Shown here: positions 28,725-37,852 of the stretch, one piece after another
Layout of the letters: each line of letters starts with the position of its first letter
Numbering within the stretch: the stretch's first letter is position 1
Assembly (NCBI RefSeq): GCF_001562255.1
Contig: NZ_CP014301.1
Span: 496,001 to 560,000 of the forward strand
DNA length: 64,000 bases
Reading direction: 5' to 3'
Source: Bosea sp. PAMC 26642
GTDB taxonomy: Bacteria; Pseudomonadota; Alphaproteobacteria; Rhizobiales; Beijerinckiaceae
Translations under genes and position numbers: made by a program
The notes under the pieces: generated by a model
What the model was told of the DNA's origin: nothing
What the model saw: the letters and a program-made list of their open reading frames with translations, nothing else
Databases searched by the model: none

Positions 28725-29406
28725 TCGCCGCCCAGCGCGTCGCGACCTTGGCAACGGCCCCCGGCAGTTCGTCGAAATGCTGGATCACCATATCCGGATT
28801 CAGCGTCCCGATCGCCACGTCGGTATAGCCGAACGGCACGCAGATCGACGGGATTCCGGCAGCCCTCGCCGTGTCGATGTCGGTGCGTGAATCGCCGATC
28901 ATCACGGCACGTTTCGGATCTCCGCCGCCTGCTTCGATCGTCATCGTCAGATGCCGCGGGTCGGGCTTGTGGAACGGGAAGCTGTCGCGCCCCGCGACGG
29001 ACGCGAAGCGCTCGGTGATGCCGAAATGGTCGAGGATCAGCCGCGTATGCAGGATTGGCTTGTTGGTGCAGACCGCGAGCAGGTAGCCCTCCGACGAAAG
29101 CGCCTCCATCGCCTCGAGAACACCGTCGAACAGGAAACTGTCCGCCGCCACATCCTGCGCATAGATCAGCAGGAAATCCTCGAACAGCCTCTCCAGCGTC
29201 TCGGCGTCGAGCGGCCGGCCCGAAACCTTGAAGCCGCGTTCGATCAGCGCCCGCGCACCGGCTCCGACCAGCTCGCGCGCCCGCTCCAGCGGCAGAACCG
29301 GCAGGCCTTCGCGCGCGAGGATGACGTTCAGCACGCGCATGATGTCGGGCGCGGTCTCGGCGAGCGTGCCGTCGAGATCGAAGACGACGATGGGGGGCAG
29401 GCTCAT
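28681..29406 (-). CDS. gph: HAD-family phosphoglycolate phosphatase
   Basis: A 241-residue haloacid-dehalogenase hydrolase, probably converting 2-phosphoglycolate to glycolate. The four HAD motifs are present: FDLDGTLAET (D10, D12), VCTNKP, FHKPDP and MIGDSRTDIDTA. A helical cap lies between motifs 1 and 2. ATG 29406 is preceded by GGAG. The last 15 or so codons are antisense to tRNA-Val: the protein ends GDTGIEPVTTPV and its TGA lies in the tRNA anticodon loop. An essential catalytic region is not affected. Its catalytic core is complete about 40 residues before the tRNA overlap. Confidence 0.9.
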   Translation of the reverse strand: MSLPPIVVFDLDGTLAETAPDIMRVLNVILAREGLPVLPLERARELVGAGARALIERGFKVSGRPLDAETLERLFEDFLLIYAQDVAADSFLFDGVLEAMEALSSEGYLLAVCTNKPILHTRLILDHFGITERFASVAGRDSFPFHKPDPRHLTMTIEAGGGDPKRAVMIGDSRTDIDTARAAGIPSICVPFGYTDVAIGTLNPDMVIQHFDELPGAVAKVATRWAAMVGDTGIEPVTTPV

Positions 29407-29535
29407 GGCGTCGCTCCGTTGGAAGGGGGCTTGAAGCGGTTTCACCTCCGCTTGGCAAGCGCGACACTGCTGACATCGTCAAACGCATCGCCAATGGTGC
29501 TAACGTCCCGTTGATTCGTCAGACGAGGTCCGGCC

Positions 29536-29934
29536 GTGTCGAACATCAGGGAAAAATGCGTCTCGCGCCGGGGCTGCATTGCCTCGCTCAGCGGCATGAT
29601 CGCTGTCGCATTGTTTGCGGCCTCTTCCGCTGAGGCCGCTCCCTTCGAGTTCGCGCCCGCACCGCAGACCGACCTCAACCGCATCTATCGCATCGACAAA
29701 CCGACCGGTGAGGTCGGCGCCTGCCAGTTCCAGCTCAAGGAAGGCGGCATCGGCGTCACCGTCTGCTTCCCGCCGGGCGAGGGCGCGGGTCCCCAGGCCC
29801 CCAGCGACTATCTCCTGATGCCCTCGCGGCACGAGCGCGAGGGCGGCATCTTCCGGGTCAATGTCCGCACCGGCGAGATGAGCATCTGCTACGTTTTCGA
29901 CGACAAGGTCGTCTGTACCCCACAGGCGAAATAA
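29536..29934 (+). CDS. Hypothetical exported protein
   Basis: A 132-residue protein starting at GTG 29536 with GAGG upstream. A signal peptide covers about 1-34 (SLSGMIAVALFAASSAEA). The mature part has three Cys residues and a pattern typical of small periplasmic proteins in this group (IYRIDKPTGEVGACQFQ, FRVNVRTGEMSICYVFDDKVVC): two imperfect copies of a short 'relationship-to-C' hairpin, VGACQFQ and MSICYVF. Function is unknown and no partner gene is evident; it stands alone between gph and gabD. Confidence 0.75.
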   Translation: MSNIREKCVSRRGCIASLSGMIAVALFAASSAEAAPFEFAPAPQTDLNRIYRIDKPTGEVGACQFQLKEGGIGVTVCFPPGEGAGPQAPSDYLLMPSRHEREGGIFRVNVRTGEMSICYVFDDKVVCTPQAK

Positions 29935-30058
29935 CGCGCTTCCACGAAGGCATGGCTGCGCAGATAATGCCGTCGCCATGCCAGATTGGCTGTCGAAATC
30001 GGCAGCCCGGGCGTGGTAGAGCCACCGGCATCAATCCTGTGCTCTGCCGGAGGCCGCC

Positions 30059-31510
30059 ATGCTGAAGCTCAACGACCCGTCGCTCCTGAAGTCGCAGTGC
30101 CACATCGATGGCGCCTGGATCGGCGATGGCGTCGATGCGGTGGATAATCCCGCGACCGGCGAGGTTCTGGCCAGGGTGCCGCGCTTCGGCGCCGAGGAGA
30201 CCACGGCTGCCGTCGAAGCCGCCTCGCGCGCCTTCAAGCCCTGGGCGAAGAAGAGCGCCAAGGAGCGCTCGCTGATCCTGCGCAAATGGTTCGACCTGAT
30301 CATGGCGAACCAGGAGGACCTCGCCCAGATCATGACCGCCGAGCAGGGCAAGCCCCTGACGGAATCGCGCGGCGAGGTCGCCTATGCCGCCTCCTTCGTC
30401 GAGTTCTACGCCGAGGAAGCCAAGCGCATCTATGGCGAGACCATTCCCTCGCCCTTCCCGAATTCGCGCATCATCATCCAGAAGCAGCCCGTCGGCGTCT
30501 GCGCCGCGATCACGCCCTGGAACTTCCCGGCCGCGATGATCACCCGCAAATGCGCGCCCGGCCTCGCCGCCGGCTGCACCTTCGTGGTTAAGCCCGCGCC
30601 TGATACCCCGCTGACGGCCTTCGCCCTGATCGAACTCGCGATCCGGGCCGGCTTCCCCGACGGCGTGCTCAACATCGTCACCGGCGATGCGGTCGCGATC
30701 GGCAAGGTCATGACCAGCCATCCCGCCGTGCGCTTCATCGGCTTCACCGGCTCCACCCCGGTCGGCAAGCTCCTGATGCAGCAGGCGGCCTCGACCGTGA
30801 AGAAGGTCGGGCTCGAACTCGGCGGCAACGCACCCTTCATCGTCTTCGACGACGCCGATGTCGACGCCGCCGTTCAGGGCGCCATCGCCGCCAAGTTCCG
30901 CAACATGGGCCAGACCTGCGTCTGCACCAACCGGCTCTTCGTGCAGGACGGCGTCCATGACGAGTTCGTCGCGAAGTTCGCCGGCGAGGTCGCGAAGATG
31001 AAGGTCGGCAACGGCACGGAGGTCGGCGTCGTCCAGGGCCCGCTGATCAATGAGCGCGCGGTCGAGAAGGTCGAGCGCCACGTCGCCGATGCGGTCAGCC
31101 ATGGCGCGAAGGTCGTTGTGGGCGGGCATCGTCACGCGCTCGGCCGCACCTTCTACGAGCCGACCGTGCTGTCGGGCGTCACCACGAAGATGCTGGTGAC
31201 CAACGAGGAGACGTTCGGCCCGGTCGCGCCCGTCTATCGCTTCAAGACCGAGGAGGAAGTCGTGGCCATGGCCAACGACACGCCTTTCGGGCTCGCCGCT
31301 TATTTCTATTCGAAGGATCTCGGCCGTGCCTTCCGGGTCGCCGAGGAGCTCGAATACGGCATGGTCGGCATCAATTCCGCGATGCTGGGCACCGAGGTCG
31401 CCCCCTTCGGCGGCGTCAAGGAATCGGGCCTGGGTCGCGAGGGCTCGCTCCACGGCATGGATGAGTTCGTCGAGATCAAATACATGCTGATGGGCGGGCT
31501 CGGCGCGTGA
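30059..31510 (+). CDS. gabD: NAD(P)-dependent succinate-semialdehyde dehydrogenase
   Basis: A 483-residue aldehyde dehydrogenase of the GabD type. The catalytic Glu254 is in LELGGNAPF and the nucleophile Cys287 in GQTCVC, with Cys289 next to it as in GabD proteins where it forms a regulatory disulfide. Cofactor motifs ITPWNFP and FTGSTPVG are intact. It oxidises succinic semialdehyde to succinate, the last step of GABA degradation. CGGAGG lies before the ATG. The GTG of rpiA overlaps the stop codon. No GABA transaminase gene is nearby. Confidence 0.93.
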   Translation: MLKLNDPSLLKSQCHIDGAWIGDGVDAVDNPATGEVLARVPRFGAEETTAAVEAASRAFKPWAKKSAKERSLILRKWFDLIMANQEDLAQIMTAEQGKPLTESRGEVAYAASFVEFYAEEAKRIYGETIPSPFPNSRIIIQKQPVGVCAAITPWNFPAAMITRKCAPGLAAGCTFVVKPAPDTPLTAFALIELAIRAGFPDGVLNIVTGDAVAIGKVMTSHPAVRFIGFTGSTPVGKLLMQQAASTVKKVGLELGGNAPFIVFDDADVDAAVQGAIAAKFRNMGQTCVCTNRLFVQDGVHDEFVAKFAGEVAKMKVGNGTEVGVVQGPLINERAVEKVERHVADAVSHGAKVVVGGHRHALGRTFYEPTVLSGVTTKMLVTNEETFGPVAPVYRFKTEEEVVAMANDTPFGLAAYFYSKDLGRAFRVAEELEYGMVGINSAMLGTEVAPFGGVKESGLGREGSLHGMDEFVEIKYMLMGGLGA

Positions 31511-32208
31511 CGCAGGACGATCTCAAGAAGCAGGCGGCAGCCCGCGCGCTCGAACTGGTCAGGCCGGGGATGCGGCTCGGCCTCGGCACGGGCTCGACAG
31601 CGAAGCATTTCGTCGATCTGCTCGGCGCGCGCGTCAAGGCCGGCCTCGACGTGATCTGTGTCGCGACGTCGGAGTTCACGCAAGCGCAGGCCCTCTCGCT
31701 TGCGATCCCGATGTCGACGCTGGGCGAGACGCCCGAACTCGACCTCACCATCGATGGCGCCGACGAGGTCGATTCCGAGTTGCGGCTGATCAAGGGCGGC
31801 GGTGCGGCGCTGCTGCGCGAGAAGATCGTCGCCAGCGCCTCGAAGCGCATGGTCGTCATCGCCGATGACGGCAAGCTGGTCTCGATGCTTGGCCGATACC
31901 CGCTGCCGATCGAGGTCGTGCCCTTCGGTATCGAGGTTACGCGGCGCGCCATAGCCGCCGCGATCGCGGCTGCCGGTTGCGCGGGCGAACTGAAGCTGCG
32001 TCGCCATTCGGACGGCACGCCGCTGGTCACCGATGGCGGCCACCACATCTTCGATGCGCATCTTGGCGCTATCGCGCAGCCCGAGGTGCTGGCTGCCGCG
32101 CTGACCCGAGTGCCGGGCGTGGTCGAGCACGGTCTTTTCCTCGGCCTCGCCTCGGCCGCGATTCTGGCGGGCGTCGACGGTCTCGTCTGCCTGGGTACGA
32201 TCGAATGA
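31507..32208 (+). CDS. rpiA: Ribose-5-phosphate isomerase A
   Basis: A 233-residue enzyme interconverting ribose 5-phosphate and ribulose 5-phosphate in the pentose phosphate pathway. Typical motifs are [11 protein letters not shown] near residue 25, TIDGADEVD near 80 and [14 protein letters not shown], including the catalytic Asp and Glu regions. The start GTG 31507 overlaps gabD's TGA (GTGA), pointing to coupled translation. The pairing with gabD is unusual functionally and may reflect only operon packing. Confidence 0.95.
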   Translation: MTQDDLKKQAAARALELVRPGMRLGLGTGSTAKHFVDLLGARVKAGLDVICVATSEFTQAQALSLAIPMSTLGETPELDLTIDGADEVDSELRLIKGGGAALLREKIVASASKRMVVIADDGKLVSMLGRYPLPIEVVPFGIEVTRRAIAAAIAAAGCAGELKLRRHSDGTPLVTDGGHHIFDAHLGAIAQPEVLAAALTRVPGVVEHGLFLGLASAAILAGVDGLVCLGTIE

Positions 32209-32391
32209 TTCCATTCTCGCGCAAAGCACGCTAAGGAACGGCCAAGCAGACCGGCGGCTCGTCCGGCGGTCGCGATTCCACGCCGCTTCGGCGAAACGAA
32301 ATCCGCAGATGCTGGGTGTGCTGACTGATAGAGTGCACCCACCGATACGGCTCCCGACCGGGCGGCCGCATGAGTGAAGGGGCCTGTCGCC

Positions 32392-32922
32392 ATGAACCGT
32401 TTTTCGATCGCAGGCGCCGCCTTCGGCCTCGCCCTTGTCGTGTCCGTGCCGTCCTTCGCGCAGGCGCCAGCGCCCGCCCCGGCGGTGGCGCCGTCGGCTC
32501 CGTTGACGCCGACCCACATCCAGCTCGCGCGCGACCTCATCCAGATCACCGGGCTGTCTGGCTCCTTCGACGCGATCTATCCCGAGTTTCGCAAGGAGAC
32601 GCAGCAACTCGTCTCCTCGACGCGGCCGGAAATGCTCAAGGATTCCAACGAGGTCGTCGCGGCGCTGAAGCCCGAGGCGGACAAGAAGCGCGACGAGATC
32701 ATGACGAGCGCTGCGGTGATCTTCGCCCAGAAGATGCCGGAGGCCGACATCAAGGAGATCGTCTCGTTCTTCCGGTCCCCCGTCGGCCAGCGCTACAACC
32801 TGACGCGCAACCAGGCTCTGGACGAGATTTTTGGCGTGCTGCAGCCCTGGTCGGTCCAGACCAGCAACTTCCTATTCGACCGCTTTGCCGAAGAGATGCG
32901 CAAGCGCGGCCACAAGCTCTGA
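32392..32922 (+). CDS. DUF2059 family exported protein
   Basis: A 176-residue protein with a signal peptide (about 1-23, ending SFAQA) and an Ala/Pro linker. The rest is alpha-helical and matches the DUF2059 pattern: an N-terminal helical part, then EIVSFFRSPVGQRYN, the most conserved stretch. The family is periplasmic and of unknown function, common in alphaproteobacteria. ATG 32392 is chosen to preserve the signal peptide. It ends at a strong terminator shared with the opposing permease gene. Confidence 0.88.
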   Translation: MNRFSIAGAAFGLALVVSVPSFAQAPAPAPAVAPSAPLTPTHIQLARDLIQITGLSGSFDAIYPEFRKETQQLVSSTRPEMLKDSNEVVAALKPEADKKRDEIMTSAAVIFAQKMPEADIKEIVSFFRSPVGQRYNLTRNQALDEIFGVLQPWSVQTSNFLFDRFAEEMRKRGHKL

Positions 32923-32942
32923 CCCTGTCCGGGTGAACACAC

Positions 32943-32976
32943 AAAGCCCGCCGGCGCACCGCGCCGGCGGGCTTTT
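32943..32976. terminator. Bidirectional intrinsic terminator
   Basis: A perfect 14-bp stem (AAAGCCCGCCGGCG / CGCCGGCGGGCTTT) with a five-base loop, followed by TTTTCGTTTT on the plus strand. It lies between the convergent DUF2059 and permease genes. Confidence 0.9.
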
Positions 32977-33003
32977 CGTTTTGCCGGTGAGGCCTCGGAG
33001 GCC

Positions 33004-34422
33004 TCAGTTCACCGGGCCGCGACGGCCGAGCTCGTCGATCGTCGGATCGGCAGGCCGCACGCCGCTGGCGCGGTTGACCATCACCGTCACGACCCAGAGC
33101 ACCACGCCGATTGCGATCAAGGCCCCGGCGATCTGGTACTGCACCATGTCGCGCCCCGTCCACGGCCCCGCGAAGAAGGCGCAGGCCAGCGCACCGAGAA
33201 TCGGCAGCAGCGTCGGCGTGCGGAAATGCTCGTGCTCCACCTTGTCCTTGCGCAGCACCAGCACGGTGATGTTGACGATGGTGAAGACGCAAAGCAGCAG
33301 CAGCGCCGTCGTGCCGCCCAGCGCCGGCACCTCGCCGACGAAGGTGATCAGCCCGAACGCCAGCAGCGTCGTGAAACCGATCGCGATATAGGGCGTACGC
33401 CGGGTCGCATGCACCTTGCCGAGCAGCGGCGGCAGCACGTGCTCGCGGCTCATGCCGTAGACCAGCCGGCTCGCCATCAGCATGTTGATCAAGGCGCTGT
33501 TGGCGACCGCGAACATGGTGATGAAGCCGAAGATCCAGAGCGGGAAGTTGGGCGCGCCGGCCTGAACCACCTTCAGCAGGGGTGTCTCGCCCTCGCCCAG
33601 GTCCTGTGGCGAGACCAGCGTGATCGCCGATATCGACACCAGAACATAGATCACCCCGGTGATGACGAGGCCCGCCAGCAGCACCTTCGGGAAGATGCGG
33701 CTGGGATCCTTGCATTCCTCGGCCATGTTCACCGAATCCTCGAATCCGACCATGGCGAAGAAAGCGAGCGTCGTCGCGGCGATCACCGGCCAGAACGCTC
33801 CGGAATCGCCCGTCGTCTTGAACTCCAGCACGCGCGAGACGTCGCCCTGGCCCGCCATGATGGCCATCAGGCCGATGCCGATGATGATCAGAAGTCCGGT
33901 CAGCTCGACGCAGGTCAGAACGACATTGGCCTTGACGCTTTCGCCGACGCCGCGAAGGTTCACGGCCGCCACCAGCGCCATGAACCCAAGCCCAATCAGC
34001 GTGATGCCGAACCCGCCCGAAAGTCCCAGGCCGAAGGCATTGGACATGTTGGCGGCAAAGGCGCGCGACGCCGTCGAGGCCGAGGTGATGCCTGAGCACA
34101 TCACCGCGAAAGCGACGATGAAGGTGATGAAATGCACGCCAAAGGCCTTGTGCGTATAAAGCGCCGCACCGGCCGCCTTCGGATATTTCGTGACCAGTTC
34201 GAGATAGCTGAAGGCGGTCACCATCGCGACGATGAAGGCGATCAGGAACGGCAGCCAGACCACACCGCCGACCTGCTTGGCGACCTGACCGGTCAGCGCA
34301 TAAATGCCCGTGCCGAGAATGTCGCCGACAATGAACAGAAGCAGCAGCCAGGGGCCCATCACGCGGTTAAGGGTGGGCTCGGTTGTCGGCGTCGTTGAGG
34401 CTGAAAGCGTGGCGTCAGTCAT
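33004..34422 (-). CDS. APC-superfamily amino acid permease
   Basis: A 472-residue transporter with about 12 helices. The first helix motif GDILGTGIYALTG contains the unwound Gly-rich substrate and cation site of APC transporters, and the segment GFEDSVNMAEECKDPSR in helix 6/loop 6 is typical of the cationic amino-acid-like subgroup. Two ATGs lie close together; 34422 has GGGAG at better spacing than 34428. It is a single gene, terminated by a bidirectional hairpin. The substrate is not determined; amino acids or polyamines are likely. Confidence 0.9.
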   Translation of the reverse strand: MTDATLSASTTPTTEPTLNRVMGPWLLLLFIVGDILGTGIYALTGQVAKQVGGVVWLPFLIAFIVAMVTAFSYLELVTKYPKAAGAALYTHKAFGVHFITFIVAFAVMCSGITSASTASRAFAANMSNAFGLGLSGGFGITLIGLGFMALVAAVNLRGVGESVKANVVLTCVELTGLLIIIGIGLMAIMAGQGDVSRVLEFKTTGDSGAFWPVIAATTLAFFAMVGFEDSVNMAEECKDPSRIFPKVLLAGLVITGVIYVLVSISAITLVSPQDLGEGETPLLKVVQAGAPNFPLWIFGFITMFAVANSALINMLMASRLVYGMSREHVLPPLLGKVHATRRTPYIAIGFTTLLAFGLITFVGEVPALGGTTALLLLCVFTIVNITVLVLRKDKVEHEHFRTPTLLPILGALACAFFAGPWTGRDMVQYQIAGALIAIGVVLWVVTVMVNRASGVRPADPTIDELGRRGPVN

Positions 34423-34545
34423 TGACATGTCTCCCGGGGACGGGCCGAGGCGTCAGGTTACGCCGGCCACCGCTCCCAAGGAAACACATTCACGCCACAT
34501 TTGTTCAACCGCGGCGATCCCCTCGATCACCGTCGGGCGGAAGGC

Positions 34546-36045
34546 TCAATCCTCCGACGCCTTGAACTTGTTCAGCCCCTTCATCACGAAAGGCGCGACC
34601 AGCGCGATAAAGGCCAGACCCAGCAGCGTTGCCGAGATCGGATTCTCCAGCAGGATCATCGGGTCGCCGAGGCTGATCTGCAGGGCCCGGCGCAGCTGCG
34701 CCTCCGCCATCGGCCCCAGGATCAGGCCGACCACCATCGGCGCGACGGGATAGTCGTAGCGCCGCATGAGGTAGCCGAGATAGCCGAAGACGAAGAGCAT
34801 CCCGAGCTCGACCGGCGAGGCGTTCACCGCGACCGTGCCCATCGTCGCGAAGACGAGGATGCCGGCATAGAGCCAGGGCTGCGGGATCGCGAGCAGCTTC
34901 ACCCATAGTCCAATAAGAGGCAGGTTCAGGATCACCAGCATCACGTTGGCGATGAACAGCGAGGCGATCAGGCCCCAGACCAGATCGGGCTTCTCGGCAA
35001 AGAGCAGCGGGCCGGGGTTGAGCCCGTATTGCTGGAAGCCCGCCAGCATGATCGCGGCTGTCGCCGAGGTCGGCAGGCCCAGCGTCAGCAGCGGCACCAG
35101 CGTACCGGCCGCCGAGGCATTGTTGGCGGCTTCTGGCCCGGCGACGCCCTCGATCGCGCCCTTGCCGAACTCCTCGGGATATTTGCAGAGCTTCCGCTCC
35201 GTCGAATAGGACAGGAAGGTCGGCACCTCCGCTCCACCCGCCGGCAACGCGCCGATCGGGAAGCCGAAGGCGGTGCCGCGCAGCCAGGGAGCCCAGGAGC
35301 GCTTCCAGTCTTCCTTGGTCATCCACAGGGAGCCTTTGATCGGGATGATCTCCTCGGGGTCGCGGAAGCGCTTCGAGGCGACATAAAGCGCCTCGCCGAC
35401 CGCAAACAGACCGACCGCCAATGTCGTGACCTCGACGCCGTTCAGCAGGTCGGGAACGCCGAAGGTCAGGCGCGCCTGTCCTGTCAGCTTGTCGATGCCG
35501 ACGAGCCCGAGCGTGATGCCCAGGAACAGGCTGGTCAGGCCGCGCAGCGGCGAATCGCCGAAGGTCGCCGAGACCGTGACGAAGGCGACGATCATCAGCG
35601 CGAAGTAATCCCAGGGGCCGAACTTGACCGCGACCTCGACCAGCCAGGGCGCCAGGAACGCAAGCCCGATCGTCGCGATCGTGCCGGCGACGAAGGAGCC
35701 GATCGCCGACGTCGCCAAAGCGGGTCCGCCGCGTCCGGCCTTGGCCATCTTCGAACCTTCGAGCGCGGTCGCGAGCGAGGCGCTCTCGCCGGGTGCGTTC
35801 AGCAGGATGGCGGTGGTCGAGCCGCCATACATGCCGCCGTAATAGATGCCGGCAAACATGATCATCGAGCCGGCAGGATCGAGCTTGAAGGTGACGGGCA
35901 GCAGAAGCGCCACCGTCAGTGCCGGACCGATGCCCGGCAGCACGCCGACGGCGGTGCCCAGGAACACGCCGATCAGGCAGAACATCAGCTTGGAGGGCTC
36001 GAGCGCGACGGAGAAGCCGTGCAGCAATGCGACTGTGGTTTCCAT
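34546..36045 (-). CDS. tctA: Tripartite tricarboxylate transporter, large permease TctA
   Basis: A 499-residue membrane protein with 10-12 helices. Motifs typical of TctA include [21 protein letters not shown] near residue 30, [21 protein letters not shown] near 65, and [16 protein letters not shown] around 325. It translocates the carboxylate brought by TctC. It begins 11 bases after tctB. The order on the minus strand is tctC-tctB-tctA, the standard operon. No two-component tctDE regulator is in the window. Confidence 0.95.
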   Translation of the reverse strand: METTVALLHGFSVALEPSKLMFCLIGVFLGTAVGVLPGIGPALTVALLLPVTFKLDPAGSMIMFAGIYYGGMYGGSTTAILLNAPGESASLATALEGSKMAKAGRGGPALATSAIGSFVAGTIATIGLAFLAPWLVEVAVKFGPWDYFALMIVAFVTVSATFGDSPLRGLTSLFLGITLGLVGIDKLTGQARLTFGVPDLLNGVEVTTLAVGLFAVGEALYVASKRFRDPEEIIPIKGSLWMTKEDWKRSWAPWLRGTAFGFPIGALPAGGAEVPTFLSYSTERKLCKYPEEFGKGAIEGVAGPEAANNASAAGTLVPLLTLGLPTSATAAIMLAGFQQYGLNPGPLLFAEKPDLVWGLIASLFIANVMLVILNLPLIGLWVKLLAIPQPWLYAGILVFATMGTVAVNASPVELGMLFVFGYLGYLMRRYDYPVAPMVVGLILGPMAEAQLRRALQISLGDPMILLENPISATLLGLAFIALVAPFVMKGLNKFKASED

Positions 36046-36056
36046 GATCGCTCGCC

Positions 36057-36545
36057 TCAGATGAACAGGTGTTCGAACGGCCCCGCCGGGAGCAGCAGGG
36101 TCAGGAGCTTGGCGAAGACCATGAAGATGACGAAGCCCAGCACGAAGCCGATCACCGCATCGACCAGGAGGGCGCGCCGGCCGAAACCGCGCGCCGTGCA
36201 GGCGAAGACGATGGTGACCGCGATGACGAAGCCGCCGCCGAGTGCGATGCAGGCGATCAACCCCACAAGCCCGGCGACGATCCAGAGCAGCGCTGCGCCG
36301 TCGGCGGCCTCGGGCTTCGGCAAGCCCCCGCGGAATGCGACGAACAGATGGGCCAGGCCCAGGATCACGAGGCCGGCGCAGGCAACATAGGGCATGGCGG
36401 TCGGGCCGATGCCGTAATTGGAGGTGATCGTCTGCTTCGAAGCGTCATATCCGACGATCGCGGCCACGACGAGCAGGAGTATGCCCACGATGAGGGCCGG
36501 TCGATCGGCGCCTTGTGTGATTTTTTCGTTCGTCATGGGGTCCAT
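36057..36545 (-). CDS. tctB: Tripartite tricarboxylate transporter, small permease TctB
   Basis: A 162-residue membrane protein with four predicted helices ([43 protein letters not shown] and [21 protein letters not shown]) and the typical C-terminal LLPAG. The start could be ATG 36545 or ATG 36536 three codons later; neither has a strong ribosome site. It lies between tctC and tctA, with an intervening hairpin after tctC that may lower its level relative to the receptor. Confidence 0.88.
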   Translation of the reverse strand: MDPMTNEKITQGADRPALIVGILLLVVAAIVGYDASKQTITSNYGIGPTAMPYVACAGLVILGLAHLFVAFRGGLPKPEAADGAALLWIVAGLVGLIACIALGGGFVIAVTIVFACTARGFGRRALLVDAVIGFVLGFVIFMVFAKLLTLLLPAGPFEHLFI

Positions 36546-36593
36546 GGCCGGTCAGGCGGTTTGGCTGATCGAAAACGGGAAGCCGAGGCGCGA

Positions 36594-36617
36594 AAGGGGC
36601 CGGTCGCCCGGCCCCTT
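36594..36617 (-). terminator. Hairpin between tctC and tctB
   Basis: A perfect 10-bp stem (AAGGGGCCGG / CCGGCCCCTT) with a four-base loop, 27 bases after the tctC stop on the minus strand. It lacks a strong T run, so partial termination or 3' protection of tctC mRNA is more likely than full termination. Confidence 0.55.
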
Positions 36618-36644
36618 CTGATGCGTCGCGACGCTGCCCTCACC

Positions 36645-37607
36645 TTACTTCACGAGGCCGACATCCGTCATCACCTTGGAAACGCGGGCCTGCTCGGCGG
36701 TCATGAAGGCTTCGAAATCGGCGCCGCCTAGATAGGCGTCGTCCCAGCCGCGTGCCTTGAGGATCTCGGCCCATTCCTTCGACTTGACCAGCTTCTCGAC
36801 CGCGTCCGACAGGGTCTTGCGCTGCTCCGCGCTCAGGCCGGGAGGGGCGACGACCGAGCGCCAGTTCAGCAATTCCACATTGACGCCACCCTCCTTGAGG
36901 GTCGGCGCATCGGGGGCGTTCGCGATGCGCTTGGGGGCAGATACGCCAATGACGCGCAGCTTGCCGGCCTTGATCTGGCCCTCGAACTCGCCATAGCCGG
37001 AGATGCCGGCAGTAACCCGGCCGCCCAGCATGGCGGCAAGCGCCTCGCCGCCGCCCGAGAACGGGATGTAGTTGATTTTCTTGGGATCTCCGCCAGCGCC
37101 CTCGGCAAAGAGCGCGGCCAGGATGTGGTCGGCACCGCCCGCCGAGCCGCCGGCCCAGGTTACCTTGGCCGGGTCTGCCTTGACGCGTTCGGCCAGGTCC
37201 TTGGCGGTCTTGATCGGTGAATCAGTCGGGACCACGATGACCAGCGCCTCGGCCGTCAGCCGGGCGATCGGCGTCGTCTGCGACAGGTTGACCGGCGATT
37301 TGTTGAGCAGGATCGCGCCGACCATGACGAAGCCGTTGACCATCAGCTGCGAGCCATCGCCCTTGGCGTTGATCAACTGCGACAGGCCGATGGTGCCGCC
37401 GGCGCCGGTGACGTTGGTCACCTGCACGCTCTTGGCGATACCCGACGCCATCAGCGCCTGCTGCATCGAGCGCGCCGTGCCGTCCCAGCCGCCGCCGGGA
37501 GAGGCGGGGGCCATGATCTTCAGTTCGAGCTGGGCAAAGGCCGCTGTCGAGAGGCCGGCCACCGCGACCGCCACCAGGGCGCCGCGTTTCAGGATGGATG
37601 TGAGCAT
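36645..37607 (-). CDS. tctC: Tripartite tricarboxylate transporter receptor TctC
   Basis: A 320-residue periplasmic receptor with a signal peptide (about 1-25, ending AAFAQ). The mature N-terminus IMAPASPGGGWDGTARSMQQAL is the Bug/TctC signature for the ligand loop, followed by VTGAGGTIGLSQL. GGAGGAAATT precedes the ATG. It leads the tctCBA operon. The ligand should be a citrate-like or other carboxylate; family members also bind amino acids, nicotinate or other small acids. Confidence 0.93.
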   Translation of the reverse strand: MLTSILKRGALVAVAVAGLSTAAFAQLELKIMAPASPGGGWDGTARSMQQALMASGIAKSVQVTNVTGAGGTIGLSQLINAKGDGSQLMVNGFVMVGAILLNKSPVNLSQTTPIARLTAEALVIVVPTDSPIKTAKDLAERVKADPAKVTWAGGSAGGADHILAALFAEGAGGDPKKINYIPFSGGGEALAAMLGGRVTAGISGYGEFEGQIKAGKLRVIGVSAPKRIANAPDAPTLKEGGVNVELLNWRSVVAPPGLSAEQRKTLSDAVEKLVKSKEWAEILKARGWDDAYLGGADFEAFMTAEQARVSKVMTDVGLVK

Positions 37608-37852
37608 GTGAATTTCCTCCGCGCGCGGCTTCCCCGCGCATTTTTCAAGTCACCCGGCCTGCCACTGCAGGCTGGACGCTTCGCCGTCAATTGCGCCTGA
37701 TTGCACAATCATGAGTCAAGAGATTTCGCAGGACTGCCTTTCGCTCGCAGCCGGAGCCGCCCGCTGGCAGTCCCTTCCGTCATGGCGTAAGCGCTGCAGG
37801 GCGGGCAGGCCGGACGCGGCATTCCCGAGCCGACCGAACATGCGAGGATGCC

